Origin: Hydractinia symbiolongicarpus
Taxonomy: Eukaryota > Cnidaria > Hydrozoa > Anthoathecata > Hydractiniidae
Direction of reading: 5' to 3'
NCBI RefSeq assembly: GCF_029227915.1
Contig: NC_079877.1
Span: forward strand, 13,083,351-13,143,350
DNA: 60,000 bases
The notes below the pieces were generated by a model, which saw only the letters and a list, made by a program, of their open reading frames with translations, had not been told where the DNA came from and searched no databases. Below, piece by piece: positions 45,601-55,898 of this stretch; position 1 is the first letter of the stretch, and each line of letters begins with the position of its first letter. The translations under genes and the position numbers were made by a program.

Positions 45601-48600
45601 AGGCCTTTGCAGCAATGTTTTAACCTTATCGAAAATTTTTTATTGTTTCTTGCTCAAATAGGCACTTTCACTTAAAAGGCTTAACGGAACAAGTACCTGG
45701 GCACTTAATCGAGAATTTATCTAGTAACTATCTTTTTATTCCGATAAAGATTACAGAGAAAAAATAATAAACAAAAATTAAAAAGTGATTTCCATTATAA
45801 TTTGTGGTAAAAAGTGATCTCCGTTAGAGATTGATCGCCATTAGAATTTGTAATAAAAAAGTGATCTCCATTAGAATGTGTGATAAAAATGTCATCTCCA
45901 TTAGAATTTATAATAAAAAAGTGATCTCCATTAGAACTTGTATTAAAGTCAAAGTAAAACAAAATAAAGAAAATAAGTAAATTTGCCGGGTTAGAGTGTT
46001 CAAGCGTAAGAGGCGGTGCTCCTCCCACACGCAAGCACAGCCCACGATCCACGTGGATGTTATATGAGGTAATCAGTATAGTGAAGGGAGTGAATAAACA
46101 CCGTTCTGGTTTAGTGTGTTTAAGTAGCCAGGCTTTTTAAAAAATATTTCTTTTGTATTTAATAAAAAGCCTTATAGGTCGTTTAAAGTGAAATAATATA
46201 TTTTTTTATTTAAATTTTTAATACTATATTTGATACCCTGCTGTGTTGGATACTCACACAGTCCTCAGTAAGGGAGAAGAGATAGTTCTGTTGATTGAAA
46301 TTTTAATCTATTGTTAACAAGGATTAATTAATATGTTGGGGAAACAGTTAACTTGTATTTCAATAAAAAATCATTGTTTTTATCGAAGTTTGAACAATAT
46401 ATATTAAAAACAATAACTTCGAAATACGATCCAAAAAACGCTTGCTGTACCCGGCTTTCTTCGTTCGAGATAATCATTGGAAACGTTAGATTATTGTTAA
46501 AAAATTCTCGTCTTAAGTTCCCTGTGTAGTATTTGAAATTTTCAATCTTTTGAATGACTGTGTTACCTTACATATCAAAAACGCTCTAATTTTTTCTCTT
46601 TATTTTTTATCTAAAAATAAATATATGAATCAATCTTCTAAGTGGTAAAAAATTTGATATACATTACTAGAATTTTAATAGTTCTTTTAAGCTAAAAAAG
46701 GTTGGCGATTAAGAAATATTTTTTACTGTAAACAACAATGATGTATGTTTGTCGTCTCTTTTTTTTTACTTTTCTGTCGTCGGTGTTGAGATATTTTCTC
46801 GACAAATCTAAGTTTCGCTTGAATCAGCACAAACATCGGGTAAAGTTTTATTCGTTCCAAGCTCCAAGGATGTCCTCAGCGTCGTATAAGAAATAGCGTG
46901 CCCAGTTTTATTCTCCATGCTATCGGGAAAAGTTTCCCAAAGTTCCTTCTTTTTGCTGTCGCCCTGATACTTTTTACTAAATGGCAAACCGATTCGGCCA
47001 ACATCATAGATATAATTCTCCTGACTGGTTACAATTCTGTCTGGTATAAAGCAACTGTTAGTTTCTCCCGCTCTTATTTTGCCAAACACAGGGCTGGTTG
47101 GGGCGCTATGACTTAAACTTGAATTATGTCCACAATGTTTTTTGTTTTCAACTTGAGGCTTTAAATAGCAAAAAGCGTTTTTGTCTTGTAGCGGAGTGGA
47201 CAGTGTTTTTAAAATGGCGGATGTGCTAGACGGTGTTTTTAAAATGGCGGATGTGTTAAGCGATGTTTTTAAAATGGCTGGCTCAAATGTGTTCATATTA
47301 TACGACGTGTCACCGTCAGATACTTTATCTTCGGACGAAAAACTTTCTAGCGTACATTCAACAGCTTTATTAGAGTTCACTTCCGTGTGTGTCGTTAAGG
47401 GACTTTTAAATTCTGTAGACGTCTTTTCTGCAGCCGAGAGTGCTTTAATGTTTTGAATAACTAAAGCTTTGACACCATTATGTATGTTACGTATCTGTTG
47501 GATAGGAGAATGGGGATAGTTGCTTTTATTAAATGTTGCGTACGCTTGACGATGTGTTGGACTAATAACTTGTCTTTCAGCATTGTCAGTATTATATTCG
47601 TTTCTACTGCCAGTACTAGCATCGCTGTCCGTACGTTTATGCGCTTTTTCTTTGTATTGTTCCTTTCGACTTGAAATTGGCGACGGTTCTACCCTGAATC
47701 GTTTCCATCCTAAGAACTTCTTCATTTCGTGTTTTAGCGTACTATTTTTAAAACCGTAAATAAAAACATTAAACGCACTGTTCCAGCAACCTAATCCAAC
47801 AAACCAATAATATATCGCCCGTATGGGCGACCTGCTATTATAGTCACCTGCGGCGTGGATAAAGTTTGTGATGATGTATGGGAACCAACATATAAAGAAA
47901 GCTAACACAATAAAGGCTATCGTGATCGTTGCGTTGTTCTGTTTACGTTTAGAATGTTGTTTAAGTTGTTGTCGGTTAAGTCTCGTGATGTTTTGATGAA
48001 CTTGCTTGTAAACGACCGCCATGCAAGCCGTCATTAAAATCAAGGTCACTAACGCCGCTACGGCTGTCGGATACGCGCTGTCTTTTATGTTAATCAGCGG
48101 TAACACTCCATAACCCAATCCACATAGCCATTGAACTGCTATCATGATATATGTGCGCTTACGTGACAGCATTGCCGTGTAGTGCATCGGGTACATAATG
48201 TATAAAAAACGATCTAGTGTGATACATACAACTCCAAACGCACTTGCACCACAAAATCCCCAAATACAGAAGTACAAAACCAAATGGGTGATATTACGAA
48301 TGTTATGAGTACCAATAATCAGAACGGCTACGTTGAGTGGCTGCGAGAATATGCTGACGAAAAAGTCTGCCACGCTGACAGAACAAATCAATAAATACGC
48401 AGACTCTTCTAGTAAGCTTTTACTTTTTAAGATCACTATAATAGTCAAGAGGTTTCCAGGTATGGATATTAGCATAGTTATTATGTGGATTGTGATCAAG
48501 ACTTCCACACCGTAGGCTATCGAAATTTGTGGCCAGAACAAAGTAGTGAGCTCATCGGATTGTGTGTATGAGAAATTACTGCCATTCATGTTTATTCATT

Positions 48601-51600
48601 CCTATAAAAAGAAGCAGAAGGAGTGTGATTGTCTGTTGTAACGTAGTGAATTTTAGATGAATATAGTTAAATAAGAGGTAGTAAATGTTAAAGCTTAGTG
48701 ATTATGCAGTATCAAGGCCTTTCTTTCTGTGAATAATTTATTGCTAGCTGCTCGTAGTTGATTTTGATTTTTGGTTAACTAAATCCTTAGACTGGAATCT
48801 TTTTGCGTTTCAATTAAAAATACACGGCTGGCAAGGAAACCTTCTAATTCTGCCATGTTATTACACGTCTAATTTTTCGCTTATAAATCAATCGATGACG
48901 TCATAAATTGCACACAAAATAATCCCACCAGTTAGAAACCTGAAAAAAAGTTTAAGCTTTCAAATGTATTTAGTACCAGTTTTAACCTTAAAATCTTCCC
49001 TTGCGAATTAATTAAAACAGTTAAAATATGTTAAAGATTGGATTGTACTATCGCGGTCTTCTTGACGAGGAAGCAATATTTCGTTAAAGAACAGATGAAG
49101 ATATTTTTGAACGATATAAAATTTTGGATTACTTACTTTCATAAAAATGACGTCATCCAAATTTCGCAGAAAAATTTATATCACATTAGAAAAGTCGTAC
49201 TTTGTTTCTTAAGTGTACACGACAACTCAAGTAATTAAACTATAAACAATAACAACAACAACAACAACAACAACAACTGAAGCATTTCTTCATAGATAAA
49301 CAAAATGTCTAAATATTTAAAATCCTGAGATAAAATTTTTTAAGCTTTTTTCTCTGTTGTGCATTTATAGCTAGCTAAAATGTTTTCATTTATTGTGTGT
49401 AAGACTTCCTATTATAACCTTGATGTATTAAGAACTTATTAATCCGCAATCTTTTGTGGGTTAATTATTACCTCTGTACCTACCATGTATGCTATACCGT
49501 TCATTTGTTATTTGTGGCCTGTGGAATTTCTTTTCATTAATTAAACGGTTGTTTGTTTGTTTGTTTGTTTGTTTGTTTTTTGTTAATCGGAGAATAAACA
49601 AACAAAAAGACACAAACAAACAAACAAATTAGTAAATAAACAAACAAGTAAACAAACAAACAAACAGACAAATTATAAGGGCCTAATGTTCTAACGTAAC
49701 AAAAAAAAATTGTATGGGTATACCTGCAAAGTGTCTGTGTTACCATAGCTGGGTATGTACACACGTAGCAGCATAAATTCGAACTGCATATATGATCTTA
49801 CAATTCAAATAACTTAATAACATAACGGATTAAACACGTATGAAGATGACGTAATTTTTTCTCCGTCTCGATTAACCGGATTAGTGGCAAGGTTAGTTTA
49901 TGTAGAACGTATGTTATTCAAGTCAAATAGCATCTAACTGCTTGTGTAAAAATTCTGCAATTCGCAAGAGCGATTAGCCTTGATTATTTTGTTGCCTAGC
50001 GCAACATTTCTTTTCAAGGAGTGAAGTCTTTTTTTTTGTTGGTGGTCGTATGAAAATAAATTTGTATTTCGCAATGCCAGAAAACCAGTTTTTTTGTATT
50101 AAAAATAAAAAAATCATTTACATATATCAATTTTTATGTTTTGTATTTTATTTATTTGTATTTATTTTCATGTGTTTGCGCGCGCGGGTGTGTGTGTGTA
50201 CAAGAAATATTTATATTGATATTTCTGTTTTGCAGGTTTTTTTACTGTGTTATATTCGCTTTCAATAAAGAGGAAGGTCTCAAGTTCATTTAAAAATTGT
50301 TAAATATATATAATATAGAAAAGTTTTTTTTTGGATAAGAATAAAAAGCGATTTTACTGTTGAAGCTGTAGTAAAAGTAATAGGGAGACCTATCCTTAAA
50401 ATAATTGATTTATGTCATTTGTCATTTTGGAAAAATCATCAAAAAAAAGGATCTAGTTTTCAAAAAGCCAAAATTTGCTTTAAAGAAGTTCAGTATTAGC
50501 TTTTTTCTTCTTTTTTTTTATATAAACGCGTTTTTAAATTCTGGACTCGTTTTAATAATTTGCTACTAATTAAACTGTTCTCTCCCGTTGCTTTCCTTTT
50601 CAACAGAAACATTTATAAATAATCTTTTATTCTTTGTGAGAGATCTATTTATAGTAATCAATTTTACTTCGTTCAGATTGGACGAGATTATCACGCAGAA
50701 CTTTATATGCCCCTCAGGCTAAAAGTGAACCAGGGTTAGCTACTATGCTTAGCGACATCGTGCAATGTCGAATATTCTGTAAGAATTTATTACAGGTTGG
50801 TCTAAATTGTTTGATGAGGATGTTGCTACTTTAATTTTTTTATTTTTTACTCACTTTTATAACATTTGTTTATTATATTAGTACAAAATACTTCAATAAG
50901 TATTATATCCTGCACCTTTGAAGGGTTGTAACGAAATTATTGTGTAACTGTTAACCATTGTTGACATAATTTGCACCTGTTGTGAAGCACAATGCGAGCA
51001 AAGTAGAATATATGTAAGCAAAGAGTTTATTAAAACGTTTTTTTCTTTTCATTTTTGTTATGTTCCCTTTTCATATGTTGGTGAAGCTTGAATGAAAATA
51101 ACCATTCACATTCTGTTACGAGATTTTTATCTTCTATTTTGTTTATTTCTCTGTTTTTTTCGATTTTTTTTTCGGATACTTCTAATTTCGTGTTGGCGCT
51201 ACAGTTGAACAAGTGTTAAAAATTATGACCTGTTTTAAACAGATGAGTAACAAATAAACCTAATCGGATATCGAAAGTTCATTTAAAAATTCTTTATGAT
51301 CTTCATTAATTTCCCTTTCTTTTTTACTTTCAAGAGGAAATGTTTGCACTCCACTTATACTACTACAAGTTTAATATGAGGACATGGTTGATTTGCAGGT
51401 GTTTCGCTTTATTCAAAATTAATAAATCGACTGATTAATTTTTTTGTATATTTTAAGTGTAAATTGCAAAATTCAATTTGAACAGAGCCCATGCTATTCT
51501 GATTTTAAAATTGAGATTTTAAAAACATGGTGGAAAATCTTACCAAGTTAGTACGTATTCTACTAGACAGTTAGACACACCCTTTTCCCGCGAAAAAGCA

Positions 51601-54600
51601 AAAGATAACGCCATTAAAAGTGGGCAGATTTGAGAGTAGGCAGATCTAACAAGGCGCTTGATGAAATTATTTTTTATGTAGCAGTTTTTTCTAAAGTACA
51701 ATTGAATTGAAGCCCCTTATATATAGCAAAATGCTATTAAAATATGTCCTACTGTGTTTAGTAAGTTATTGAAATTACCTGAAAAACAAACTTACTTATT
51801 TTTGGCGATGTCTGATTTTGAAAAGTTGCGTGATGAAAGTTTTTCTTCGTCGATCAAATCTGCTTGTAGTTGACATTTAATCGAACACCTCTATTTATTC
51901 ACTTTTCATGTTCTCTGTGTTGGCTTTAAGACATTTGTATGTAATATTTGAGTGATACTATAGTTACTACACCTGGTTTCTACCTTCCTTTTATGTCTAC
52001 TCACACTGTGTCTTGTGTTTGTTTGCTTGTAGTATTTTTGAAGTAGAAACCACGTTTAAAACTAATTTGCAAAATTAGATTTATTGACGCTTCAAGTTTA
52101 GTGCCAGGTGCCAGCGATGAAGAGAACTCGTTTTCTGATAGTTTCTTTTGTTGGACAGGATATTTTAATGTTTCGATTTCTCTTTCAAAATTGACGTTGG
52201 AAGTAATTCACGGAAATGTTAATTTTGACCTGTTCACACCATAAAGTTTATTAACTTCAGGGTTTTAAGAAAAACGAGGCTCAAAAGTACGAAAATTGAA
52301 GAATAAATTTTAAGCGTAATTTCTAAGCTTATACTTCACCAACTGCTTTCTTCATTGTTAATTTAAAAACGCTCAAGCGTTCTTCTTTCTGGAGGCCTAA
52401 GGAATAAACCTTTCGCGTCGTTTCAGAGTTGCTTAAAAATATCACAGCCCTAAAGGCTCAACAAAGACAAGTTTTCTTATTACCAAAAAAGGTGTTCCCT
52501 GTGTTAATGCCGTGTCCCATTCTCTTAAATAGCTTGGCATAAAATTTAGCGGGTCAAACACAAAATCAATAAATAAATGAACAACTCACAGCCTAATATG
52601 GCTACATTACTAACATTTTCGTTGTTTTTAATTCCCCTTTGTAATATTAAATTTACTACTATTAGAAATGAAATCTGCACAGATGGCGAAATAATATTCT
52701 AATTTTACGTTGAATATTTTTTAAAAACAACGTAATGTACTCTAAAAGAGTCTTAAATGAAGCAAAATGCTTCTAAACTAATATTTTTTTATTTACTTGA
52801 AATCAAGGGCACGGAGACTATAAAATAAATTTCTTTAAATTTTATCAGAATTACTGGCATTAAAATGCAAATCAATTGAGAATGAGGTGGTTGCCAACGG
52901 TAGCTACCATGCTAATAGATGAGGACTCTTATTTCTTTTTCAGAAAAACAGCCCTTCCATTAACAACTTTGTATCATCAAACTTGTCTTTTCTTTTTTAG
53001 CGTTTAAAATATCACACGCAAGTGACAGTTCGCTCCAGCCGTGGTAAAAACGCCCGTGGCCGGAAGATCAGTGGAATTGAGCCTATGCCTGGCGAGGATA
53101 AGGTATTGTACTCGTTGAAGTTTCTGTAGCAAATGTGTTTCTATTCAAATTTATATAATAGTTTGACTTACTTTTTACTGTCAACACCCACTATGCTTTA
53201 TGAGAGATATTGCTGTTAACATCTTTCACTCGCAAGAAGCACAGTTTTTTTCGAATCTATATATTTCCGTGTTAACTCTGTGGCTTGGAAAAGTGAAAGC
53301 AATATATTGGTTTAGTAAACAGCTGTTGTATGCTTTCTTTTCTTGTGTTTAACAGAACTTAGTATGGTCACAAAATGGTTGGATTCCTGGTGTCATTCAT
53401 TAAATTTAAATGAACACCGGAGGCTGTTGGTTTAGACACGTTTTTTTGCATTTGGGGGGAATAAGCACTATTGATACTCGCATTTTTAACACTTATCTCC
53501 ATTTCCTATTTTTTTATGTTCAATATTTATTGCGTTTTGTGGAATTTATGTCCGAAAGAGAATATTTAAAATATTTACGCCGTAGATCTGATTTTATTGT
53601 TAAGTAGAAATATTTTATCTTTTAAATCAGTTATAATCTCATTTAGCAGTTTAATCTCGATTGTCCTGCACAGCTTCCGCTACCATGTTTCTTTTCCCCT
53701 TGCAGGTTCTGATTACGTCAAACGATTCACGCATTCGACTTTATGATTTAAAGGATCATTCGCTGTATTGTAAATATAAAGGACTACAGAATGAATCTAG
53801 TCAGATACGAGCGAGTTTCAGGTAGCTGTTGTTCTTAATTGAGATTTTAACCTAGAGTTGTTGTAAGTATTTTTACTGCCACAATTTTTTTTGGTAAAAA
53901 GAACTTAAAATTTCCCCTGACTAAAATTTTATTCGATAAGTTATCGCATAATACACGACTTTGGGCTTCTTTTTTTAAATATATATAAGAACATACTTTA
54001 AGGGTTTTAGCCTAAATTTTTCTTAACTTTAAAGATTGTATGAAATTTATAGAGCCTAAGGTCTGTTTTATACCATGAGGATGCTTTTAAGAAAAGCTTC
54101 TTTCCATTTACTAATTAACTTATTTATTTTTTCGATATTTTGTTGTTGTTGAAAGCAATCACAGCCTTATGTATTTTTCTTTTCTCTTTTTTTTAGTCAC
54201 GACGGAAAAATGATATTGTGTGGTTCAGAGGATAAATTCGTTTACATTTGGCAAACACACCACGATGTCGCAAATGTTCGTAACGATCGAAACGAATATT
54301 ACGAATGTTTTTCAGGTGATTATTATACTTTTTACCGGATTACGACAGAATTTATCCTTATTATTCTTTATGCGATTATAAATGTCTCCAATGATTCATA
54401 ATCCAAATTTCCCATTTTTTGTGTAGCTCACGATGCTGTGGTTACCGCCGCCATATTTGCACCCTACCCGGCAGCCATTATGGAAAAACTGGCTGATGAA
54501 AGTAGTGAGACAGATGGTCTTTTCACATCGCGAACAGTTGGGAAAGAAAATTTATCCAAACCATTTGAGGTACTGGTTGCAGCAGATTGGCAAGGGGGGA

Positions 54601-54623
54601 TCAAGCTTTTTATCAACAAATAA
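36651..54623 (+). CDS. WDR44: WD repeat-containing protein 44 (Rab11-binding, FFAT motif)
   Basis: Rab11 effector that sits on recycling and tubular endosomes and contacts the ER through VAP proteins. Exons: 36651-36718, 36815-36842, 37407-37844, 38078-38276, 38356-38447, 38589-38725, 38896-38976, 39570-39643, 39789-39856, 39941-40021, 40093-40137, 40507-40533, 40740-40895, 42069-42176, 42617-42657, 42779-42860, 43119-43218, 43687-43781, 53001-53102, 53706-53821, 54197-54315, 54427-54623. All phases agree, giving 817 residues (human about 913). Residues 11-17 form an FFAT-like core, EFYDATE, after acidic residues. A proline/basic patch (VAPPRRKRKQKK) lies near 172-183. PLSLAEEKLPE and KKFLGKTVEKIR mark the Rab11-binding-type region. 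WD repeats run from about residue 422 to the end, for example WSKNYFLLSSSMDKTVRLW and GSEDKFVYIW. An optional exon at 37228-37273 would need the alternative acceptor at 37417. Confidence 0.95.
40896..42068 (+). other. WDR44 intron without recognised features
   Basis: AT-rich intron of 1.17 kb between the Ser/Thr-rich insert exon (ending LVEDLLR) and the exon encoding the next WD repeat. Nothing else was seen. Confidence 0.7.
43875..44611 (+). mobile_element. Non-autonomous Helitron-like element, copy 1
   Basis: 737 bp, starting TCTCTTATAATAATACGC and ending CTAG, preceded by A. A hairpin GTGGATTTATCCAC (44582-44595) ends 16 nt before the CTAG terminus. A 5' TC, 3' CTRR, a subterminal hairpin and insertion between A and T without target duplication are the hallmarks of Helitrons. 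No protein is encoded, so it is non-autonomous. Its 3' half is built of degenerate ~130-150-bp units, each with a TGACGTCA palindrome and a GATCCTATACATT phrase. Confidence 0.72.
44612..45322 (+). mobile_element. Non-autonomous Helitron-like element, copy 2 (tandem)
   Basis: 711 bp, directly abutting copy 1 with no spacer. It starts TCTCTATAATAATACGC and ends CGACTAG, followed by T. The subterminal hairpin is GTGGA-TTTC-TCCAC (45293-45306), again 16 nt before the end. The first ~380 bp are almost identical to copy 1; the 3' repeat units are more diverged. Same orientation as copy 1 and WDR44. Confidence 0.72.
45790..45960. repeat. ~35-bp tandem repeat
   Basis: About five units around AAAAAGTGATCTCCATTAGA followed by a variable AATTTGTRATA part. 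A minus-strand frame through it gives an NSNGDHFFIT-like peptide repeat, which I treat as a by-product because it has no family match. Confidence 0.8.
46599..46604 (-). terminator. Possible poly(A) signal of the GPCR
   Basis: AATAAA on the minus strand about 205 nt past the GPCR stop codon. In such AT-rich DNA a hexamer alone is weak evidence. Confidence 0.3.
46808..48589 (-). CDS. Class A (rhodopsin-like) G protein-coupled receptor, single exon, nested in WDR44 intron
   Basis: A 593-residue intact ORF for a seven-helix plasma-membrane receptor. N-glycosylation sequons are at N2 and N5. TM1 (about 27-54) has IPGNLL. TM2 (64-90) has SVSVADF with D75. TM3 (101-131) ends LDRF in place of DRY. 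TM4 has W154. TM6 (221-246) has CWFP. TM7 (258-280) has NVFIY at 274-278 where most receptors have NPxxY. Extracellular loop 2 is very short (about 166-175) and lacks cysteine, so the usual TM3-ECL2 disulfide seems absent. Those two traits, with the TM2 sequence, recall melanocortin/MECA-type receptors, but no ligand can be named. No retinal-binding lysine is seen in TM7, so it is not an opsin. The ~310-residue tail is Ser/Thr-rich. Intronless and antisense to its host. Confidence 0.93.
   Translation of the reverse strand: MNGSNFSYTQSDELTTLFWPQISIAYGVEVLITIHIITMLISIPGNLLTIIVILKSKSLLEESAYLLICSVSVADFFVSIFSQPLNVAVLIIGTHNIRNITHLVLYFCIWGFCGASAFGVVCITLDRFLYIMYPMHYTAMLSRKRTYIMIAVQWLCGLGYGVLPLINIKDSAYPTAVAALVTLILMTACMAVVYKQVHQNITRLNRQQLKQHSKRKQNNATITIAFIVLAFFICWFPYIITNFIHAAGDYNSRSPIRAIYYWFVGLGCWNSAFNVFIYGFKNSTLKHEMKKFLGWKRFRVEPSPISSRKEQYKEKAHKRTDSDASTGSRNEYNTDNAERQVISPTHRQAYATFNKSNYPHSPIQQIRNIHNGVKALVIQNIKALSAAEKTSTEFKSPLTTHTEVNSNKAVECTLESFSSEDKVSDGDTSYNMNTFEPAILKTSLNTSAILKTPSSTSAILKTLSTPLQDKNAFCYLKPQVENKKHCGHNSSLSHSAPTSPVFGKIRAGETNSCFIPDRIVTSQENYIYDVGRIGLPFSKKYQGDSKKKELWETFPDSMENKTGHAISYTTLRTSLELGTNKTLPDVCADSSET
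47201..47282 (-). repeat. In-frame 30-nt tandem repeat in the GPCR tail
   Basis: Three units, read on the minus strand, each encode a TSAILKTPSS-like decapeptide (AILKT at residues 438, 448 and 458). The unit length is a multiple of three, so frame is kept. Confidence 0.85.
48576..48599 (-). promoter_or_regulatory. Overlapping upstream ORF at the GPCR start
   Basis: An ATG at 48599 opens an eight-codon out-of-frame ORF (including its stop) that ends at 48576, overlapping the main start at 48589. It would lie in the mRNA even if the TTTATAG just upstream (near 48603) is used as a 5'UTR acceptor. Such overlapping uORFs usually lower initiation at the main ATG; the effect here is inferred. Confidence 0.4.
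48896..48903. promoter_or_regulatory. CRE palindrome upstream of the GPCR
   Basis: Perfect TGACGTCA, the CREB/ATF consensus, about 307 bp upstream of the GPCR start codon. A second perfect copy lies at 49148-49155. These could be real elements or relics of the CRE-rich Helitron family seen nearby. Confidence 0.35.
49246..49277. repeat. (AAC)n microsatellite
   Basis: An uninterrupted run of about nine AAC units in the WDR44 intron. Confidence 0.85.
49549..49675. repeat. Foldback of (GTTT)n and (AAAC)n
   Basis: A GTTT run (49549-49580) is followed after about 20 bp by AAAC-rich runs to 49675, so the two can pair as an imperfect hairpin. Confidence 0.8.
50171..50201. repeat. Alternating purine-pyrimidine tract
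   Basis: TGTTTGCGCGCGCGGGTGTG followed by more TG units. Alternating CG and TG steps of this length can adopt Z-DNA under supercoiling. No gene nearby uses it as far as I can see. Confidence 0.7.
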
Positions 54624-54702
54624 CGCTGACTAAGCAATAATTTAGTGATCACACCAAGTTTAAATATCAAACCTCTTGACTGTTAGCGATTCATTGCGTT
54701 TG

Positions 54703-54708
54703 ATTAAA
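54703..54708 (+). terminator. Possible WDR44 poly(A) signal
   Basis: ATTAAA 80 nt after the WDR44 stop codon; an AATAAA alternative sits at 55127-55132. Weak evidence in AT-rich sequence. Confidence 0.3.
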
Positions 54709-55347
54709 TGAAAAGGAAAAGTTGGTTCTTCAGCGACGTGAAATTATCCAAAGAAGTTCCAAGTGTACGCATAGCTGAATTAAACTCAGCTATGAAAATG
54801 ATTCAAAAATTGTCTGTTTATGTTATTTTAATGCGGTGATTTCGTACTCGCTAGGCTTTTTATTGTTTTGAGGGAACTCTGATCATATTCGGCTGTCGTA
54901 ATTTTTTTTCCACTTCTGATCAGGCTGGCCTGGTCTTGTGCTGGTTTTAACGAAGTACGTCGCGTTTTTCTTAGAGTGGTTTTTACTTATAATTTTGTGA
55001 AATTCTTGAATCGAATTTAAAAAAACCGTATCGAAGATAGCCTATAGCAACAACAAAATGGTTGCCGTTCTTCATGTTTTATAGTATCGTTATGTGGGCA
55101 ACCAGAATGAGATTGATTTTCTGTTCAATAAATATAATTTTTTACATTTCTTGGCATTTGTTCCGCATAGAGAAATTGAATTTATGAACATAAAGATATA
55201 TAGATATAATTTGTATCAGATTTTTGACACGATGGAAATAAATAAAAATATGTACTGTTCATTTAACCTGATTCCTATTATGATTTTTATAGACGCATAT
55301 GATTATATACTTTTTATTGTGATTTTATCATTATTTTTTTATCATTA

Positions 55348-55545
55348 TTATTTTATAATTATTATTAACCCAGAATACAGTTCCATTGGCGCTGTAATTA
55401 ACGAGAATCCTGCTAAAAAGAGCCAAACAGCAACATCAATCCTACTCTCATCCTGGATTCCCGCTTGATAATCTCTGATACTACTCAAACTTCTCGATCT
55501 TGCGCATTGGAACCAACGCTTTATGGTGAGGCTGCCAGTTGACAT
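55348..55545 (-). CDS. Candidate small protein, possible mitochondrial membrane peptide
   Basis: A 65-residue ORF with less biased codons than neighbouring chance frames. It starts MSTGSLTIKRWFQCARSRSL, a basic, hydroxylated stretch without acidic residues, like a mitochondrial presequence. A hydrophobic segment follows (VAVWLFLAGFSLITAPMEL). An AATAAA on the same strand lies about 30 nt past the stop, a plausible poly(A) position. The ATG has A at -3. It is divergent from TPP2 with about 350 bp between start codons, so a shared promoter is possible. I do not recognise the family. A GTTAAT after LYSG could also be a donor, making this a first exon. Confidence 0.35.
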   Translation of the reverse strand: MSTGSLTIKRWFQCARSRSLSSIRDYQAGIQDESRIDVAVWLFLAGFSLITAPMELYSGLIIIIK

Positions 55546-55898
55546 TGTAACGTATCTTAATTCACATTCTACGACAACTGCGTAACTTTTTAAACAATCT
55601 TGACTGGTGTTTAGAAACGACGTCCCAGGGTATTCTTACATTTCTTATTAGGGTGGCCCCGTGTCAGGTTTTGTATTAAAATAAACAAAAAACGCTGCGA
55701 ATTAGGTTTAGGGAAATGGAAAGTTGACCATTTCACTAGTCTAACTATGAAGATTTGGAGAAGGTGAAACACCTGAAAAAGGTCATGGGATCGAAAGTGG
55801 TACGCTAACTTAGGCCCTGGGTCAAGCATTATTTTTTGTTTACAGTTTACTCTTTCGCATTTAAATTTCGTGATAGGGTTTCGCGGATTCGGGAGAAA

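Larger units (their letters stand above)
43782..53000 (+). other. Large WDR44 intron hosting mobile elements and a nested gene
   Basis: A 9.2-kb intron with a GTAGGT donor and TTTTTTAG acceptor, far longer than the other WDR44 introns (mostly under 1.2 kb). From left to right it holds two tandem Helitron-like elements, a ~35-bp tandem repeat, an antisense single-exon GPCR gene and AAC and GTTT/AAAC simple repeats. About 49.8-53.0 kb is AT-rich sequence in which I recognised no gene. Confidence 0.85.
54624..55898. other. Spacer between WDR44 and TPP2
   Basis: About 1.3 kb. It should hold the WDR44 3'UTR and the TPP2 promoter/5'UTR. Candidate WDR44 poly(A) hexamers are ATTAAA at 54703-54708 and AATAAA at 55127-55132. 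A small minus-strand ORF at 55348-55545 is listed separately. Confidence 0.6.

Noticed and set aside
45795-46052. ORF with an NSNGDHFFIT repeat
   Set aside because: Translation of a 35-bp DNA tandem repeat; no signal of a real protein.
47181-47674. Plus-strand ORFs opposite the GPCR
   Set aside because: Shadows of the receptor coding sequence; the repeat mirrors its tail.
46808-48589. Opsin identity for the GPCR
   Set aside because: TM7 has no lysine at the retinal-attachment position, and the TM3-ECL2 disulfide expected in opsins is missing.
55094-55468. 124-codon plus-strand ORF after WDR44
   Set aside because: Mostly Ile/Phe/Tyr from AT-rich DNA in the presumed WDR44 3' region; its end overlaps the more plausible minus-strand small ORF.
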